The notes beneath the pieces were generated by a model. It saw only the letters and a program-made list of their open reading frames with translations. It was not told the DNA's origin and searched no databases. A program made the translations under genes and the position numbers. DNA of 64,000 nucleotides from Corynebacterium rhinophilum (GTDB taxonomy: Bacteria; Actinomycetota; Actinomycetes; Mycobacteriales; Mycobacteriaceae), in assembly GCF_030227225.1 (NCBI RefSeq), contig NZ_JASPHQ010000009.1, positions 30,204 through 94,203 on the forward strand, in the 5' to 3' direction. Below, one piece after another: positions 10,928-20,971 of this stretch. The number at the start of each line of letters is the position of its first letter. Position 1 is the first letter of the stretch.

Positions 10928-11761
10928 TTAGTTTACCGCGCGCTGCGCGGTAATAAAGCGCGGCGTGCCTGTTAAGTCCCTAAGCGGCGCGATATGGGAA
11001 AAGCCACCGTGGTCACGCACCGCATCGCGCACGACATCGCCAGTCGTATCGTCGTGTTCAATCGCCATGACCCCACCAGGCCGCAAAAGCCTGGCGATGG
11101 TGGGAGTCAACCCGCGGATTACTCCCATGCCGTCATCGCCACCGAAGACAGCCACGTGCGGATCGTGATACACCTCCGGTTGCAGGTTCGGATCTTCCGG
11201 TACATAAGGCGGGTTGGTCACTACGAGATCGACCGTGCCATTCCAATCCGCCAGAGTCTGGCTGTCGGTCGCGTCCGCCTGCACCACCTCTACCCGGGTG
11301 CCGTTGGTATTGGCGCGGGTGAACTCGAGGGCGGCATCGGAAAGCTCGACCGCCCTCACCTCCGCCTGCGGTACGTAATGCTGCAGGTAGAGCGCCAGCG
11401 CGCCCGAACCCGAGCACAAATCCACCATGCGCGGGCCGGGTGCGTGGTGGACCGCCCAATCCGCCATCACCTCCGTTTCCGGGCGTGGAATGAACACGCC
11501 TGGCCCCACCTTTAGGTCTAGGGGCCCAAACCACGCCGTGCCCAGCACGTATTGCAGCGGCTCGCGCTGTTCCCGTCTACGCAAAAGCGCTTCAAAGGCC
11601 ACGTCAAAGCCGGGCATGGGTGGCTCATGCAGCGGAATATTCAAATGCCCGCAGTGAATGAGGTGTGAGATGAGGATGCGCGCATCCCATTCGGGGCTTC
11701 CTACTCCAGCAACGCGAAGGCGCTGCACCCCTTGGCGCAGCGCCTCACCGTACGAATCCAT
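10928..11761 (-). CDS. prmC: Peptide chain release factor N5-glutamine methyltransferase
   Basis: A 277-residue SAM-dependent methyltransferase with the cofactor motif MVDLCSGSGALALYL and the substrate-binding NPPYVP motif diagnostic of PrmC/HemK. It methylates the glutamine of the GGQ motif in release factors. The N-terminal helical domain (about residues 1-75) binds the release factor. It follows prfA, its substrate gene, by 9 bp. Confidence 0.96.
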   Translation of the reverse strand: MDSYGEALRQGVQRLRVAGVGSPEWDARILISHLIHCGHLNIPLHEPPMPGFDVAFEALLRRREQREPLQYVLGTAWFGPLDLKVGPGVFIPRPETEVMADWAVHHAPGPRMVDLCSGSGALALYLQHYVPQAEVRAVELSDAALEFTRANTNGTRVEVVQADATDSQTLADWNGTVDLVVTNPPYVPEDPNLQPEVYHDPHVAVFGGDDGMGVIRGLTPTIARLLRPGGVMAIEHDDTTGDVVRDAVRDHGGFSHIAPLRDLTGTPRFITAQRAVN

Positions 11762-11770
11762 CGACCGCTA

Positions 11771-12847
11771 TTATCCCTCGGCCTCAAGGCGCTCGGCGCG
11801 CTCCTGGTCCTGCAGAGCCTTGATGAGATCCTGCATATCGCCGTTCAATACGGAATCCAGGTTATTGGCCTTGTAGCCAATGCGGTGATCCGTAATGCGG
11901 TTTTCCGGCCAGTTATAGGTGCGCACGCGCTCGGAGCGGTCCATGGTGCGCACCTGGGAGGCGCGCTGCTCGCCAGCCTCGGCCTCGCGGGCATCGCGTT
12001 CCATCTGGTCCAGGCGTGCCTGCAGCACCTGCAGGGCACGTGCCTTGTTCTGGATCTGCGAGCGTTCCTTTTGGCAGGTAACAATCAACCCCGTGGGCAG
12101 GTGGGTAATGCGCACCGCCGAGTCGGTGGTGTTCACGCCCTGACCGCCCTTACCGGAGGAACGATACACGTCGACGCGGATATCCTTGTCATCGATATTG
12201 ACCGATTCGACCTCTTCGGGCTCCGGGTACACCAGCACACCGGCGGCAGAAGTCTGAATGCGCCCCTGCGACTCCGTAACCGGCACGCGCTGCACGCGGT
12301 GCACGCCGCCTTCGAATTTGAAGACGGACCACGCGCCATCGCGCGTCGGAGACTTAGCGCGGAAGGAGATAGTCATGTCCTTCACGCCGCCCAAGTCGGA
12401 TTCGTTAAGGCCCAAGACCTCCCACTTAAAGTCGATCTTATCGGCAAAACGCTCGTACATGCGGGCTAAGTCGCCGGCAAAGAGCGCGGCCTCTTCGCCG
12501 CCGGCACCGGCCTTGATCTCCATGATGATGTCTTCCGAGTCCTGCTCATCGCGCGGGGCGAGCAGGTCAGCCAACTTTTCTTCCAGCTCTTCCACAGACT
12601 TGGCTAGGCGGTCCGCTTCTTCCTGGAAGTCGTGGTCTTCATAAGCCATCTCCTTGGCGTCCGCGAGATCCTCGCGCGCCTGGGTCAGCTCGTCGTTGAC
12701 CATGATGATGGGGCGTAACTCCGCGTACCGCTTGGACAGCTTGCGAAAAGCCTGCTGATCGCCGGCGATTTCTGGGTCGCCCATCTGCATTTCAATGCCC
12801 TGGTATTCCGACACAATGTCATCAACCATGGAAACTTGATTAGACAT
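11771..12847 (-). CDS. prfA: Peptide chain release factor 1
   Basis: A 358-residue class I release factor. It has the tripeptide stop-codon motif PVT (in [17 protein letters not shown]), which marks RF1 (UAA/UAG), and the GGQ catalytic motif in [15 protein letters not shown]. The start ATG overlaps the end of rho by 8 bp, implying translational coupling. prmC, which methylates this GGQ, follows directly. Confidence 0.98.
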   Translation of the reverse strand: MSNQVSMVDDIVSEYQGIEMQMGDPEIAGDQQAFRKLSKRYAELRPIIMVNDELTQAREDLADAKEMAYEDHDFQEEADRLAKSVEELEEKLADLLAPRDEQDSEDIIMEIKAGAGGEEAALFAGDLARMYERFADKIDFKWEVLGLNESDLGGVKDMTISFRAKSPTRDGAWSVFKFEGGVHRVQRVPVTESQGRIQTSAAGVLVYPEPEEVESVNIDDKDIRVDVYRSSGKGGQGVNTTDSAVRITHLPTGLIVTCQKERSQIQNKARALQVLQARLDQMERDAREAEAGEQRASQVRTMDRSERVRTYNWPENRITDHRIGYKANNLDSVLNGDMQDLIKALQDQERAERLEAEG

Positions 12848-14708
12848 AGTCTTCCTCGTCCTTATCCGCTGCCATCGGTGCAGAAGAAGCTACCTGCATG
12901 AGGAACTCGCCATTCGAGCGGGTCTTCTTAAGCTGCTTGATCAACAGGTCAATTGCCTGGTGGGAATCCAGAGCCGACAGGATGCGGCGCAGTTTGGTCA
13001 TGATGCGCGCCTCTTCAGGCACTAGCAGGAGCTCGTCCTTGCGGGTACCGGAGGGGTTGACGTCCACAGCCGGGAATACGCGGCGCTCCGAGATCCCGCG
13101 GTCCAGCTTCAGCTCTGCGTTACCCGTCCCCTTGAATTCTTCGAAGATGACGGTATCGCCGGTAGAACCGGTCTCCACCATCGCGGTGGCGATAATGGTG
13201 AGCGAACCGCCCTCTTCAATATTGCGGGCAGCGCCCAAGAAGCGCTTTGGTGGGTAGAGCGCATTGGAATCCACACCACCAGACAGGATGCGGCCCGATG
13301 CCGGGGAGGAGTTGTTGTACGCGCGGCCCAAGCGGGTGATGGAATCCAGCAGCACCACGACATCCTTGCCCTGCTCCACCAGGCGCTTTGCGCGCTCGAT
13401 GGCCAGCTCGGAGACGGAGGTGTGCTCTGATGGCGGACGATCAAAGGTAGAAGAAATGACCTCACCCTTCACGGAGCGCTGCATGTCCGTGACCTCTTCA
13501 GGGCGCTCATCCACCAGCACCACCATGAGGTAGCACTCGGGGTTATTGGTAGCAATCGCATTCGCGATGTTTTGCAAGATCGTGGTCTTACCGGCCTTCG
13601 GCGGCGAGACGATGAGCGCGCGTTGACCCTTACCAATCGGCATAATCAGGTCGATGACGCGGGTGGTCAGGATCTTCGGGTCCGTTTCCAAGCGCAGGCG
13701 CTGATTGGGATACAGCGGCGTGAGCTTATTAAAGTGCGGGCGCTGCTTTGCCTCTTCGGGATCGATCCCATTGACGGTATCGACCTGCACCAACTGGTTG
13801 TACTTGCGGCGGTTGCGGCCATTGCCGTGCGTGTGGGTAGGCCCAGCCACCTTGACCTGACCGGTAATGGCGTCACCAGAGCGCAGACCCAAACGGCGCA
13901 CGATGTTCTTATTAACAAAGACATCCGCATCGCCCGCGCGGTACCCAGTGGTGCGCAGGAACGAGACGTTATTGTCTACGACATCTAAGATGCCGCCGAC
14001 AGCCTGCAGCTCATCGCCCTCGCGTACCTGCAGGTCATTGCCGCCGCCGTGGTTATCATTATTGCCCCGGCCACCCCGGCGGTTCCGGCGGTTGCGACGG
14101 CCACGGCGGTTACCGCGGTCAAAATTATTATCGTCATTGCGATTATTGCGGTGATTATTATCGCCGTTCTTCTCGCCCTGCTTGTCTCCCTGGTTATCGG
14201 AGCCGTCCTGGGAGTCCTCGCGGCGGTCCTGGTGGCGATTCTGGTTCTGCTCCTGCGCATCACCCCGGTTATTCTCGCCCCGGTTATTGTCCCCCTGCTC
14301 TTGGCGCTCTTGACGGCGGGCGCGATTGCGGCGCGCGCGGCGGGCCTGCGACCGCGACTCATAGCGCTGGTCGTCGCCGTTGTCCTTGCGGTCTTTGCCG
14401 CGGTTGTCCTGCTGTTCGCCGGACTTGCCGTTATCGCTCTCGCCGCGGTCATCCTTCTTGGACGGCTTATCTTTCTGCTTGGCAGGCGCCGCATCCTTCG
14501 CGGGTTTCTCGGCCTTCTCGGCCTTTTCTGCCTGCTCTATTTTTGCCTTCGCCTTTGCGGGAACCTGACCGGTCTTAATGGCGGTGATGAGATCCCCTTT
14601 GCGCAGGGCAGAAACGCCGCGAAGGCCGCGCTCGGCGGCCATTTTGCGCAATTCCGGCAGCTTCAGGGATGCGAGATCCTGTGCCGCGGTGTTGTCCGTA
14701 TCGCTCAC
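12840..14708 (-). CDS. rho: Transcription termination factor Rho (with long N-terminal insertion)
   Basis: A 622-residue Rho. The C-terminal two thirds is the RecA-like helicase with P-loop [10 protein letters not shown] and RNA-binding core; the N-terminus has the Rho-N fold ([18 protein letters not shown]). Between them, roughly residues 60-230, lies a low-complexity segment rich in Asn, Arg, Gly, Asp and Gln with [23 protein letters not shown] runs, typical of high-GC actinobacterial Rho and thought to add RNA affinity. The start is the GTG at 14708 with an AAAGGA Shine-Dalgarno; an in-frame upstream ATG exists but has no Rho resemblance. Confidence 0.97.
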   Translation of the reverse strand: MSDTDNTAAQDLASLKLPELRKMAAERGLRGVSALRKGDLITAIKTGQVPAKAKAKIEQAEKAEKAEKPAKDAAPAKQKDKPSKKDDRGESDNGKSGEQQDNRGKDRKDNGDDQRYESRSQARRARRNRARRQERQEQGDNNRGENNRGDAQEQNQNRHQDRREDSQDGSDNQGDKQGEKNGDNNHRNNRNDDNNFDRGNRRGRRNRRNRRGGRGNNDNHGGGNDLQVREGDELQAVGGILDVVDNNVSFLRTTGYRAGDADVFVNKNIVRRLGLRSGDAITGQVKVAGPTHTHGNGRNRRKYNQLVQVDTVNGIDPEEAKQRPHFNKLTPLYPNQRLRLETDPKILTTRVIDLIMPIGKGQRALIVSPPKAGKTTILQNIANAIATNNPECYLMVVLVDERPEEVTDMQRSVKGEVISSTFDRPPSEHTSVSELAIERAKRLVEQGKDVVVLLDSITRLGRAYNNSSPASGRILSGGVDSNALYPPKRFLGAARNIEEGGSLTIIATAMVETGSTGDTVIFEEFKGTGNAELKLDRGISERRVFPAVDVNPSGTRKDELLLVPEEARIMTKLRRILSALDSHQAIDLLIKQLKKTRSNGEFLMQVASSAPMAADKDEEDYV

Positions 14709-15083
14709 GGATATCCTTTCGTTGCTTGACCAGGTCCATAGTTGGGATCCGCCCTCCCCCACTTCAGGGAAGCTTGGGCGGGTGCACTGGAAGCCGATGT
14801 GTATTTTTCTTATCTTTTCTCCCTCGTGCCAAGGCGTTAGCGCGCCTTGCCGGGGCAATAAGCATGAGGCCTCTTCCGGTTACCTTAAGGGAAATCCCCC
14901 TTGTAGCCAGTACGCGGGGGCGGAAGAATTCAAGAAACGACTGTGGGCAATGTATAACGATGGGACCTGTCACTGGGCCCGATTGCATAGGATTGGGAAG
15001 ATTTTCCCGCTTTCCTATCAGTCGAAGGCAATTATAGCGCATTCGCTTCGCGGTGAGTACTTGGACACCGCTACAGTGGAAGC
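14709..15083. promoter_or_regulatory. Intergenic region between divergent rho and acyl-CoA ligase genes
   Basis: About 375 bp with no credible gene. It must hold the rho promoter (minus strand) and the ligase promoter (plus strand). A nested hairpin at 14987-15018 (ATAGGA/TCCTAT outside GGGAA/TTCCC) has no T-run. A TACAGT -10-like hexamer 7 bp before the ligase ATG would give a nearly leaderless mRNA. No clear riboswitch is seen. Confidence 0.45.
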
Positions 15084-16871
15084 ATGCTTTCCACGATGAT
15101 GGATATTCCCCTGTCTTTAACCCGTATTTTGGAATACGGCGCGTCAGTGCACGGCAATACCACTGTTACCACTTGGCACGGCGAGGGAACCGGGTCCGAG
15201 TTTGGCCCCGCAGAAAAGGTTACCTTCCGCGATATCGCTGCACGCGCAGCAGCCTTTGCCCATGTTTTACACGATGACCTTGGCATCACCGGCGATCAGC
15301 GCGTGGGTAGCTTCATGTGGAATTGCGCTGAGCACCTCGAGGTCATGTTTGGCTCTGCCTGCAAGGGTGCGGTTTTCACTCCGCTGAATAAGCAGCTGAT
15401 GAATGACCAGATTCGCCACATCATCAGCCACGCCGAGGTCTCCGTCATCGTGTGCGATCCCCGGCTCGCCCCGCAGTTGGGCACGGTTTTAAACGGCGCG
15501 CCATCTGTGCATTCGGTGATTTTTACCGGTTCCCAATCGCCGCAGCGCTTTGCCCACCATTTCCCGCGCGGCATCGAGTTTTATTCCTACGAGGCGCTGC
15601 TGGATGGCCGCTCTACCACCTACGATTGGCCCGAGCTCGATGAGCGCACCGCCGCCGCATTGTGTTATTCCACCGGCACCACCGGCGCACCGAAGGGCGT
15701 TTTATACTCCCATCGCTCTCTCTATCTCGAGGCCATGCAGCTGCGTTCCTCGGATTCGCTGTGCATTACCCACGGCGAGACCTTCCTGTGCTGCATTCCC
15801 ATCTACCACGTACTGAGCTGGGGCGTTCCCTTTACGTGTTTCATGACGGGCACCCCGCTCGTGCTTCCCGATGCCGATGTCTCCGCCCCCACCCTCGCCA
15901 AGGTCATTGCAGCCACGTCGCCGCGCGTGGCCCACGGCGTGCCCACCATCTGGATCCAGCTCTTCGTGCACTACATGCACAATCCGCCAGAGCGCATGAC
16001 GCTGACAGAAATTTTCGCCGGCGGCTCCCCTGTACCGCCGCAGCTTATCAAGATGTGGGAGGAGCATTACGGCGTCGACGTCGTGCACGTCTGGGGCATG
16101 GTGGAAACCTCAACGGTCGGCAGCGTCGCCCGCCCGCCACAGGGAGCGTCTGGCGATACCCGCTGGGCTTATCGCATCTCCCAGGGAAAGATCGCCGCCT
16201 CGCTGCAATACCGCGTGGTCAATGACGGCCAAGTGGTATCGAAGACCGACCGCAATGCCGGTGAGCTCCAGGTGCGTGGCAACCTTGTGACCGGTTCTTA
16301 TTATCATTCCCCCACCGCTGAGCCGGGTGAAGTGGCTTCCGAGTTCCGCGGCAAGCCGGTCGAGGCCGCGGAATCCAAGTTCACCGCAGATGGCTGGTTG
16401 CGCACAGGCGATGTCGGCTCCGTAACGAAGGACGGCTTCCTCACCGTGGAAGACCGCGCCCGCGATGTCATCCGCTCGGGTGGCGAGTGGATCTATTCGG
16501 TGCAGTTGGAAAACCTCATCATGGCCAATTCAGATGTGGTGGAAGCCGCGGTAATTGGCTACCCAGATAAGCAGTGGGTGGAACGCCCCCTCGCCGTGAC
16601 CGTCTTGGATGAACAAGCCTCTCCCACCATCGAAACGGCCGAAAAATTGCGCCAGAGCCTGCGCAAGGAATTGCCTAGCTGGATGCTGCCGGAGTACTGG
16701 GCCTTCGTAAAGTCGATCGATAAGACCTCAGTGGGCAAGTTTGATAAGAAGGATCTGCGCACCCACTTGGCGGAAGGCGATTACAATATCATCCGCCTCA
16801 AGGGCCCAGGTGAAGCCCAGCGCCTTGACGAAATCAACGAAAGCGATTTTAACCGGGAAAACGAGGAATAA
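15084..16871 (+). CDS. Long/medium-chain acyl-CoA ligase (AMP-binding)
   Basis: A 595-residue ANL-superfamily enzyme. It has the AMP/ATP-binding motif YSTGTTGAPKGVLYSHRS, the WGMVETS adenine-binding motif and the hinge motif GWLRTGDVGSVTKDGFLTVE followed by DRARDVIRSGGEWI. Such enzymes activate fatty acids to acyl-CoA through an acyl-AMP intermediate. The N-terminal STMMDIPLSLTRILEYG resembles FadD/AlkK-type ligases and supports the start at 15084, although the Shine-Dalgarno (GGAAG) is too close; ATGs at 15096 and 15099 are alternatives. The chain length of the substrate cannot be read from sequence. Confidence 0.88.
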   Translation: MLSTMMDIPLSLTRILEYGASVHGNTTVTTWHGEGTGSEFGPAEKVTFRDIAARAAAFAHVLHDDLGITGDQRVGSFMWNCAEHLEVMFGSACKGAVFTPLNKQLMNDQIRHIISHAEVSVIVCDPRLAPQLGTVLNGAPSVHSVIFTGSQSPQRFAHHFPRGIEFYSYEALLDGRSTTYDWPELDERTAAALCYSTGTTGAPKGVLYSHRSLYLEAMQLRSSDSLCITHGETFLCCIPIYHVLSWGVPFTCFMTGTPLVLPDADVSAPTLAKVIAATSPRVAHGVPTIWIQLFVHYMHNPPERMTLTEIFAGGSPVPPQLIKMWEEHYGVDVVHVWGMVETSTVGSVARPPQGASGDTRWAYRISQGKIAASLQYRVVNDGQVVSKTDRNAGELQVRGNLVTGSYYHSPTAEPGEVASEFRGKPVEAAESKFTADGWLRTGDVGSVTKDGFLTVEDRARDVIRSGGEWIYSVQLENLIMANSDVVEAAVIGYPDKQWVERPLAVTVLDEQASPTIETAEKLRQSLRKELPSWMLPEYWAFVKSIDKTSVGKFDKKDLRTHLAEGDYNIIRLKGPGEAQRLDEINESDFNRENEE

Positions 16872-16932
16872 TCATCGGCCAGGTTGCGTTGTAGCTTGGT
16901 GTACCTTGTTTCCCACTCTTAGACTGGCAGCA

Positions 16933-18048
16933 ATGACTTCACCAACGCCTTCTTCTTCAGCGGTGTCCCTGCCCCTGCCCACCGTGGGCCGGACGCAGCC
17001 GCCGGAGGATTTACCTGCCGCGGCAAGCGACGGCACCCGCGCCTTGGTTGATCGCTACGGCCGCAGGGCACGCGACCTGCGTGTGTCCCTCACGGACCGC
17101 TGCAACCTGCGCTGCACGTACTGCATGCCAGCCGAAGGCTTAGAGTGGATGCCCACGCAGCAAACGCTGTCCGATGAAGAGACCATCCGGCTTATCCGCC
17201 TCGGCGTGGAAAAGCTCGGCATCCGCCAGGTGCGCTTTACCGGCGGCGAGCCGCTGCTGCGCAAATCCTTGGAAAAAATCATCGCCGCTACCAAGGAACT
17301 CACCACGGATGAAGGCATTGCGCCGTCGACGGCGCTGACTACTAATGGGTTGGGCTTGGAAAAGCGCGCCGCAAAGCTTGCCGCAGCAGGCCTCGACCGC
17401 ATTAATATCTCGCTAGATACCATCGATCCACAGCGCTATGCCGCACTCACCCGGCGCGATCGGCTAGCCCACGTGCTCGAAGCCATCGCCGCCGCAGCCG
17501 ATGCCGGATTGAATCCCGTCAAGATCAATGCCGTGGTCATGCCCGGCGTCAATGAAGCAGATATCGTCCCGCTGGCGGACTATGCGCTGCACCAGGGCGC
17601 CCAGCTGCGCTTTATTGAGCAGATGCCGCTCGGACCGCGGGAAAAGTGGCGCCGCGAAGACATGGTCACCGCAGATGACATCTTGCACCGGCTACAAAGC
17701 CACTTTTCCATGCGCCCGGCGCGCGAGCCGCGCGGATCAGCCCCGGCCGCTTTATGGGATGTTATCGCCCCCGATGGCACCGCCGGCAAGCTCGGCATCA
17801 TCGCCTCCGTAACCCATCCCTTCTGCGGCGACTGCGACCGCACCCGGCTTACCACCGATGGTGCCGTGCGCAACTGCCTGTTTGGCAATTCCGAAACCCA
17901 GTTGCGGGATCTCATGCGCTCTGGCGCCAGCGACGAGGAATTAATGGAGGCGTGGGCCGGGGAAATGTGGACGAAGAAACCGGGCCATGGCATTGATGAT
18001 GAGGGCTTTTTGCAGCCGGATCGTCCCATGTCTGCCATAGGCGGCTAA
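16933..18048 (+). CDS. moaA: GTP 3',8-cyclase MoaA
   Basis: A 371-residue radical SAM enzyme for the first step of molybdenum cofactor synthesis. It has the N-terminal cluster motif CNLRCTYC, the RFTGGEPLLR SAM-binding segment and the C-terminal cluster cysteines in CGDCDRTRLTTDGAVRNCLF that bind GTP. I start at the ATG at 16933 (MTSPTPSSSAVSLP); the frame is open further upstream but overlaps the ligase gene in another frame. MoaC, its partner in this step, is encoded three genes on. Confidence 0.96.
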   Translation: MTSPTPSSSAVSLPLPTVGRTQPPEDLPAAASDGTRALVDRYGRRARDLRVSLTDRCNLRCTYCMPAEGLEWMPTQQTLSDEETIRLIRLGVEKLGIRQVRFTGGEPLLRKSLEKIIAATKELTTDEGIAPSTALTTNGLGLEKRAAKLAAAGLDRINISLDTIDPQRYAALTRRDRLAHVLEAIAAAADAGLNPVKINAVVMPGVNEADIVPLADYALHQGAQLRFIEQMPLGPREKWRREDMVTADDILHRLQSHFSMRPAREPRGSAPAALWDVIAPDGTAGKLGIIASVTHPFCGDCDRTRLTTDGAVRNCLFGNSETQLRDLMRSGASDEELMEAWAGEMWTKKPGHGIDDEGFLQPDRPMSAIGG

Positions 18049-18059
18049 TCTAATTATTT

Positions 18060-19259
18060 ATGTCCGCATCGCGTTCCATTTCTGAGCACCTTTCCGCGGT
18101 TTTGGCGCTGGCGCCGGCACCGCGCGCAGAGTCCGTACCCGTTGGCCCCGCGCTGTGCGGACGGGTATTAGCGGAGGATGCGACCGCGCGCTTTCCCGTC
18201 CCGCCGTTTGCTAATTCCGCCATGGATGGATTCCTCGTCCGCGCCGTAGATATTGCAGGCGCGGGCCCGTGGACGCTGCCGGTAGCAGGCGATGTCCCCG
18301 CCGGGGCTACGCCCCAGGCAGTTCCCGTCGGTCAGGCGGTGCGCATCATGACCGGGGCCCCGGTGGGCGATGCCACTGGCTTAATCGTCGTCCCAGTAGA
18401 AAACACCACCGTCCCGTCTGGTCCCACGGAGTTGCCGCGCGAGGTCACCATCACCGCCGCGCCTGCAAAAACCCATATCCGCCCCGCTGGAGAAGATATA
18501 CAACCCGGCACCATAGTTGCCCCTGCCGGCGCCACCGCGAACGCGGCGGTTATCGCGGCGCTTATATCCACCGGCATCTATTCTGTAAAGGCTTACCGGC
18601 GCCCGCGCATCGCGGTGATTTCTTCCGGCAATGAGCTATCCGCCTATCCGGATGAACTCGCCCCAGGGCGCCTGCCGGATTCCAATGGGCCGATGCTCGC
18701 CTCCCTCGCCCACACGGAGTCCTACTCGCACGTGGGCGACGATCCTGCGGAGTTATCCAGATTGTTCGATGAGCTCAGCGCATCCCACGACCTCATCATT
18801 ACCTCCGGCGGGGTATCGGCCGGCGCTTTCGATGTGGTGCACGGGGTGCTGGGCACGGGCGATAATTCGTGGTTCGGGCACGTTCACCAGCGGCCCGGTG
18901 CGCCGCAGGGCATCGGCAGGTGGCGGGGTGTTCCGGTGCTTGCACTGCCGGGCAATCCGGTGGCGGCTTTCGTCGGTTTCCAGCTCTATGCACGCCCGCT
19001 TATCGCCGCCTTATCGGGCCAGCCGCACCCGCGGGAGACCGTGCAGCTGAGTGCGAAGGTGGAGGTTTCGCTGCCATCGGCAAGCGCACGCCCCATCATC
19101 GTTCCTGTGACCGTAAGCTTTGCGGGAAAGCCCAGGATTACTGGCGCGTTAAGCCGTGGCAGCCACCGGGTGGTCTCGCTGGCCGGTACGAATGGGTATT
19201 GCATCATTGATGGACCTGCCCCCGCCGCGGGCGAAGAGACCACCGTCTATCTGTATTAA
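18060..19259 (+). CDS. moeA: Molybdopterin molybdotransferase MoeA
   Basis: A 399-residue MoeA protein. It has the N-terminal FANSAMDGFLVRAVD segment, the central MoCF_biosynth domain with ITSGGVSAGAFDVV, and the LALPGNPVAAFVGFQLY motif, followed by the C-terminal beta domain. MoeA inserts molybdate into adenylated molybdopterin, working after Mog. It lies 11 bp after moaA and 15 bp before moaC in one operon. No strong Shine-Dalgarno precedes the ATG, so coupling to moaA is likely. Confidence 0.95.
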   Translation: MSASRSISEHLSAVLALAPAPRAESVPVGPALCGRVLAEDATARFPVPPFANSAMDGFLVRAVDIAGAGPWTLPVAGDVPAGATPQAVPVGQAVRIMTGAPVGDATGLIVVPVENTTVPSGPTELPREVTITAAPAKTHIRPAGEDIQPGTIVAPAGATANAAVIAALISTGIYSVKAYRRPRIAVISSGNELSAYPDELAPGRLPDSNGPMLASLAHTESYSHVGDDPAELSRLFDELSASHDLIITSGGVSAGAFDVVHGVLGTGDNSWFGHVHQRPGAPQGIGRWRGVPVLALPGNPVAAFVGFQLYARPLIAALSGQPHPRETVQLSAKVEVSLPSASARPIIVPVTVSFAGKPRITGALSRGSHRVVSLAGTNGYCIIDGPAPAAGEETTVYLY

Positions 19260-19274
19260 AGAGGAGAATTTTTC

Positions 19275-19754
19275 ATGGAGTTTACCCACCTCAATTCCGC
19301 CGGCACCGCCTACATGGTCGATGTGACCGAGAAGCAGCCGACCGTGCGCACCGCCACCGCCGAGGGCGAGGTCGCCTGTTCCCCGGAGGTCATGACCGCG
19401 CTGCGCGAGGGCACCGTGCCCAAGGGGGACGTGCTGGCGGTCGCGCGCATTGCCGGCATTTCCGCGGCGAAGAAGGTCCCAGAGCTCCTGCCGCTCGCGC
19501 ACACCATTGGCGTGCATGGCTGCGCGGTGGATCTCGAGCTTGCCGATGCCCACGTGAAGATCACCGCCACCGTGCGCACCGCCGACCGCACCGGCGTGGA
19601 AATGGAGGCTCTGACCGCGGTCAACGTTGCCGCCTTGGCGCTCATTGACATGGTCAAGGGCGTCGACCGCTCTGCTTTTATTCGTCGCTGTGGCATCGTG
19701 GCGAAATCGGGCGGGCGCTCCGGCGATTGGTCTAGGACCCTCTCGGAGGCTTAA
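19275..19754 (+). CDS. moaC: Cyclic pyranopterin monophosphate synthase MoaC
   Basis: A 159-residue MoaC with the family segments KKVPELLPLAHTIGVHG and ALIDMVKGVDRS. With MoaA it turns GTP into cyclic pyranopterin monophosphate. A good Shine-Dalgarno (AAGAGGAG) lies before the ATG. The stop codon overlaps the mobA start (TAATG), so the two are coupled. Confidence 0.96.
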   Translation: MEFTHLNSAGTAYMVDVTEKQPTVRTATAEGEVACSPEVMTALREGTVPKGDVLAVARIAGISAAKKVPELLPLAHTIGVHGCAVDLELADAHVKITATVRTADRTGVEMEALTAVNVAALALIDMVKGVDRSAFIRRCGIVAKSGGRSGDWSRTLSEA

Positions 19755-20329
19755 TGGACGGCGCGATCATTCTGGCCGGCGGGCAATCGCGCCGCATGGG
19801 CGGGGCGGATAAGGCACAGGTGCGCGCCTTTGGCCTGCGCTTGGTGGACCGCCTGCTGCGCCAGCTTCCCTATGGCATGCCGTCTATCGTTATTTCCCCG
19901 CATTACCTCAGCCTGCCGCAGGTGTGCGAGTCGCCGCTTTTCGGCGGCCCTGTCGCCGGCATCGAAGCTGGTGCGCGCGCTTTGTCGCATTGCGACCGCC
20001 TGGCACTCTTCGCTGTGGATGCTCCCGATTCCCCGCAGCTCCTCCCGCACCTTAACTACGCGTTGCAGGCCGCGCCCAGCGCCGATGCCGCGATTACCCG
20101 CGCCGCGGATGGGTACTTACAGCCCCTGTGTTCGCTGTGGCATACCGATGCGATCTTCGAACGCTTGGGCGCGCTGGAGTCGACCCGCAATGTCTCCGTA
20201 AAAAGGCTTATCCGCGGCGCCGATTTCGTCGAGGTGGCCGGCACCGGTGCCGAGCGCGATTACGATACCCCTGCCGAATTGCAGGACATTCCACCGCACC
20301 CCGCCCTTCGCGCTCACCGGCGCGGCTAA
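19754..20329 (+). CDS. mobA: Molybdenum cofactor guanylyltransferase MobA
   Basis: A 191-residue nucleotidyltransferase with the N-terminal motif IILAGGQSRRMGGADKA. MobA attaches GMP to the cofactor, giving the bis-MGD form that NarG needs. Catalytic aspartate is likely in FAVDAPDSP. The last eight codons lie inside a 63-bp inverted-repeat element (20304-20366), so the C-terminal HPALRAHRRG appears to be partly derived from that element. Confidence 0.9.
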   Translation: MDGAIILAGGQSRRMGGADKAQVRAFGLRLVDRLLRQLPYGMPSIVISPHYLSLPQVCESPLFGGPVAGIEAGARALSHCDRLALFAVDAPDSPQLLPHLNYALQAAPSADAAITRAADGYLQPLCSLWHTDAIFERLGALESTRNVSVKRLIRGADFVEVAGTGAERDYDTPAELQDIPPHPALRAHRRG

Positions 20330-20366
20330 GGCAAGTACACGCCGCCCTCCCCGTGAGCGCGAAGGG
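20304..20366. repeat. 63-bp inverted-repeat element, copy 1
   Basis: Arms CCCTTCGCGCTCAC (20304-20317) and GTGAGCGCGAAGGG (20353-20366) are perfect 14-bp inverted copies around a 35-nt GC-rich core. It lies between the convergent genes mobA and mog and includes the mobA stop. The same arms with the same 63-bp span occur at 29511-29573 and 29598-29660. It may also end transcription from both sides, though there is no clear T-run. Confidence 0.85.
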
Positions 20367-20381
20367 ATGGTGAGGGAGGCA

Positions 20382-20870
20382 TTATTCGCCGCGGGAGCGG
20401 AAGACATCGGCAAGCAGCGGCGCAATAACCCCGAGGGCGTCTGCCACGGCGCCGGTAGACGAGGCGCAATTGATAATGAGGCTGCCGCCGCCGTGGTCGG
20501 TCATGCCGATGATCCCGCGGGACAGACCCGCCTTGGGCGAGGACTCGAGCCCGCGCAGGAGCACCTGGGTCTCCAGGCCGTAGAGGCGGGCCTTGATATA
20601 GCGCTCGGTGACCTCTGGGGTCAGGTTCGTCGCCCCGATGCCGGTGCCGCCGATTACCACGACGATATCGGTGCCGGTATCCACGGCGGTCCGCAGCGCG
20701 TCGTCGACTGGCTTAAGGCCCTCCGGCACGATGTTGGGTGGTGCGACATCGATGTCGTGGGCGCGGAGGATTTCTGCCGCTTTCTCCCCGGCGCGGTTCG
20801 GTTTTTCCCCGGCCAAAATGCGGTCCGAGCTGACGATTATCTGTGCCTTTCTTTGGGACATGAGTCTCAT
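20382..20870 (-). CDS. mog: Molybdopterin adenylyltransferase (MogA/MoaB family)
   Basis: A 162-residue MoCF_biosynth-domain protein with VVVIGGTGIGATNLTPEV and GMTDHGGGSLIINCASS, matching the GGTG and substrate-binding loops of Mog/MoaB. It adenylates molybdopterin before MoeA inserts molybdenum. I start at the ATG at 20870 with GAGG at 5-bp spacing; the ATG at 20861 (MSQRKAQ) is equally possible. It is divergent from narK and convergent with mobA. A GlxR-like site is about 20 bp upstream. Confidence 0.88.
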   Translation of the reverse strand: MRLMSQRKAQIIVSSDRILAGEKPNRAGEKAAEILRAHDIDVAPPNIVPEGLKPVDDALRTAVDTGTDIVVVIGGTGIGATNLTPEVTERYIKARLYGLETQVLLRGLESSPKAGLSRGIIGMTDHGGGSLIINCASSTGAVADALGVIAPLLADVFRSRGE

Positions 20871-20888
20871 TCCTTCCTCACTGTGGAG

Positions 20889-20904
20889 TGTGGTTAATAT
20901 CACA
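20889..20904. promoter_or_regulatory. Probable GlxR site between mog and narK
   Basis: TGTGGTTAATATCACA matches 9 of 10 fixed positions of the GlxR consensus TGTGA-N6-TCACA, and the central TTAATA fits the AT-rich core. It sits in the divergent mog/narK promoter region. GlxR control of the nar operon is known in C. glutamicum; the match here is by eye. Confidence 0.5.
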
Positions 20905-20971
20905 TCATTCCGTTTTCGACACCAACACACTTGGGGCATGGGGCTAACCTGCGGCATCGGAATCGATCAAG

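Noticed and set aside
14049..14729. 226-codon hydrophobic frame opposite rho
   Set aside because: It is the reverse reading of the Arg/Asn-rich Rho insert, which gives artificial Val/Ala/Leu runs.
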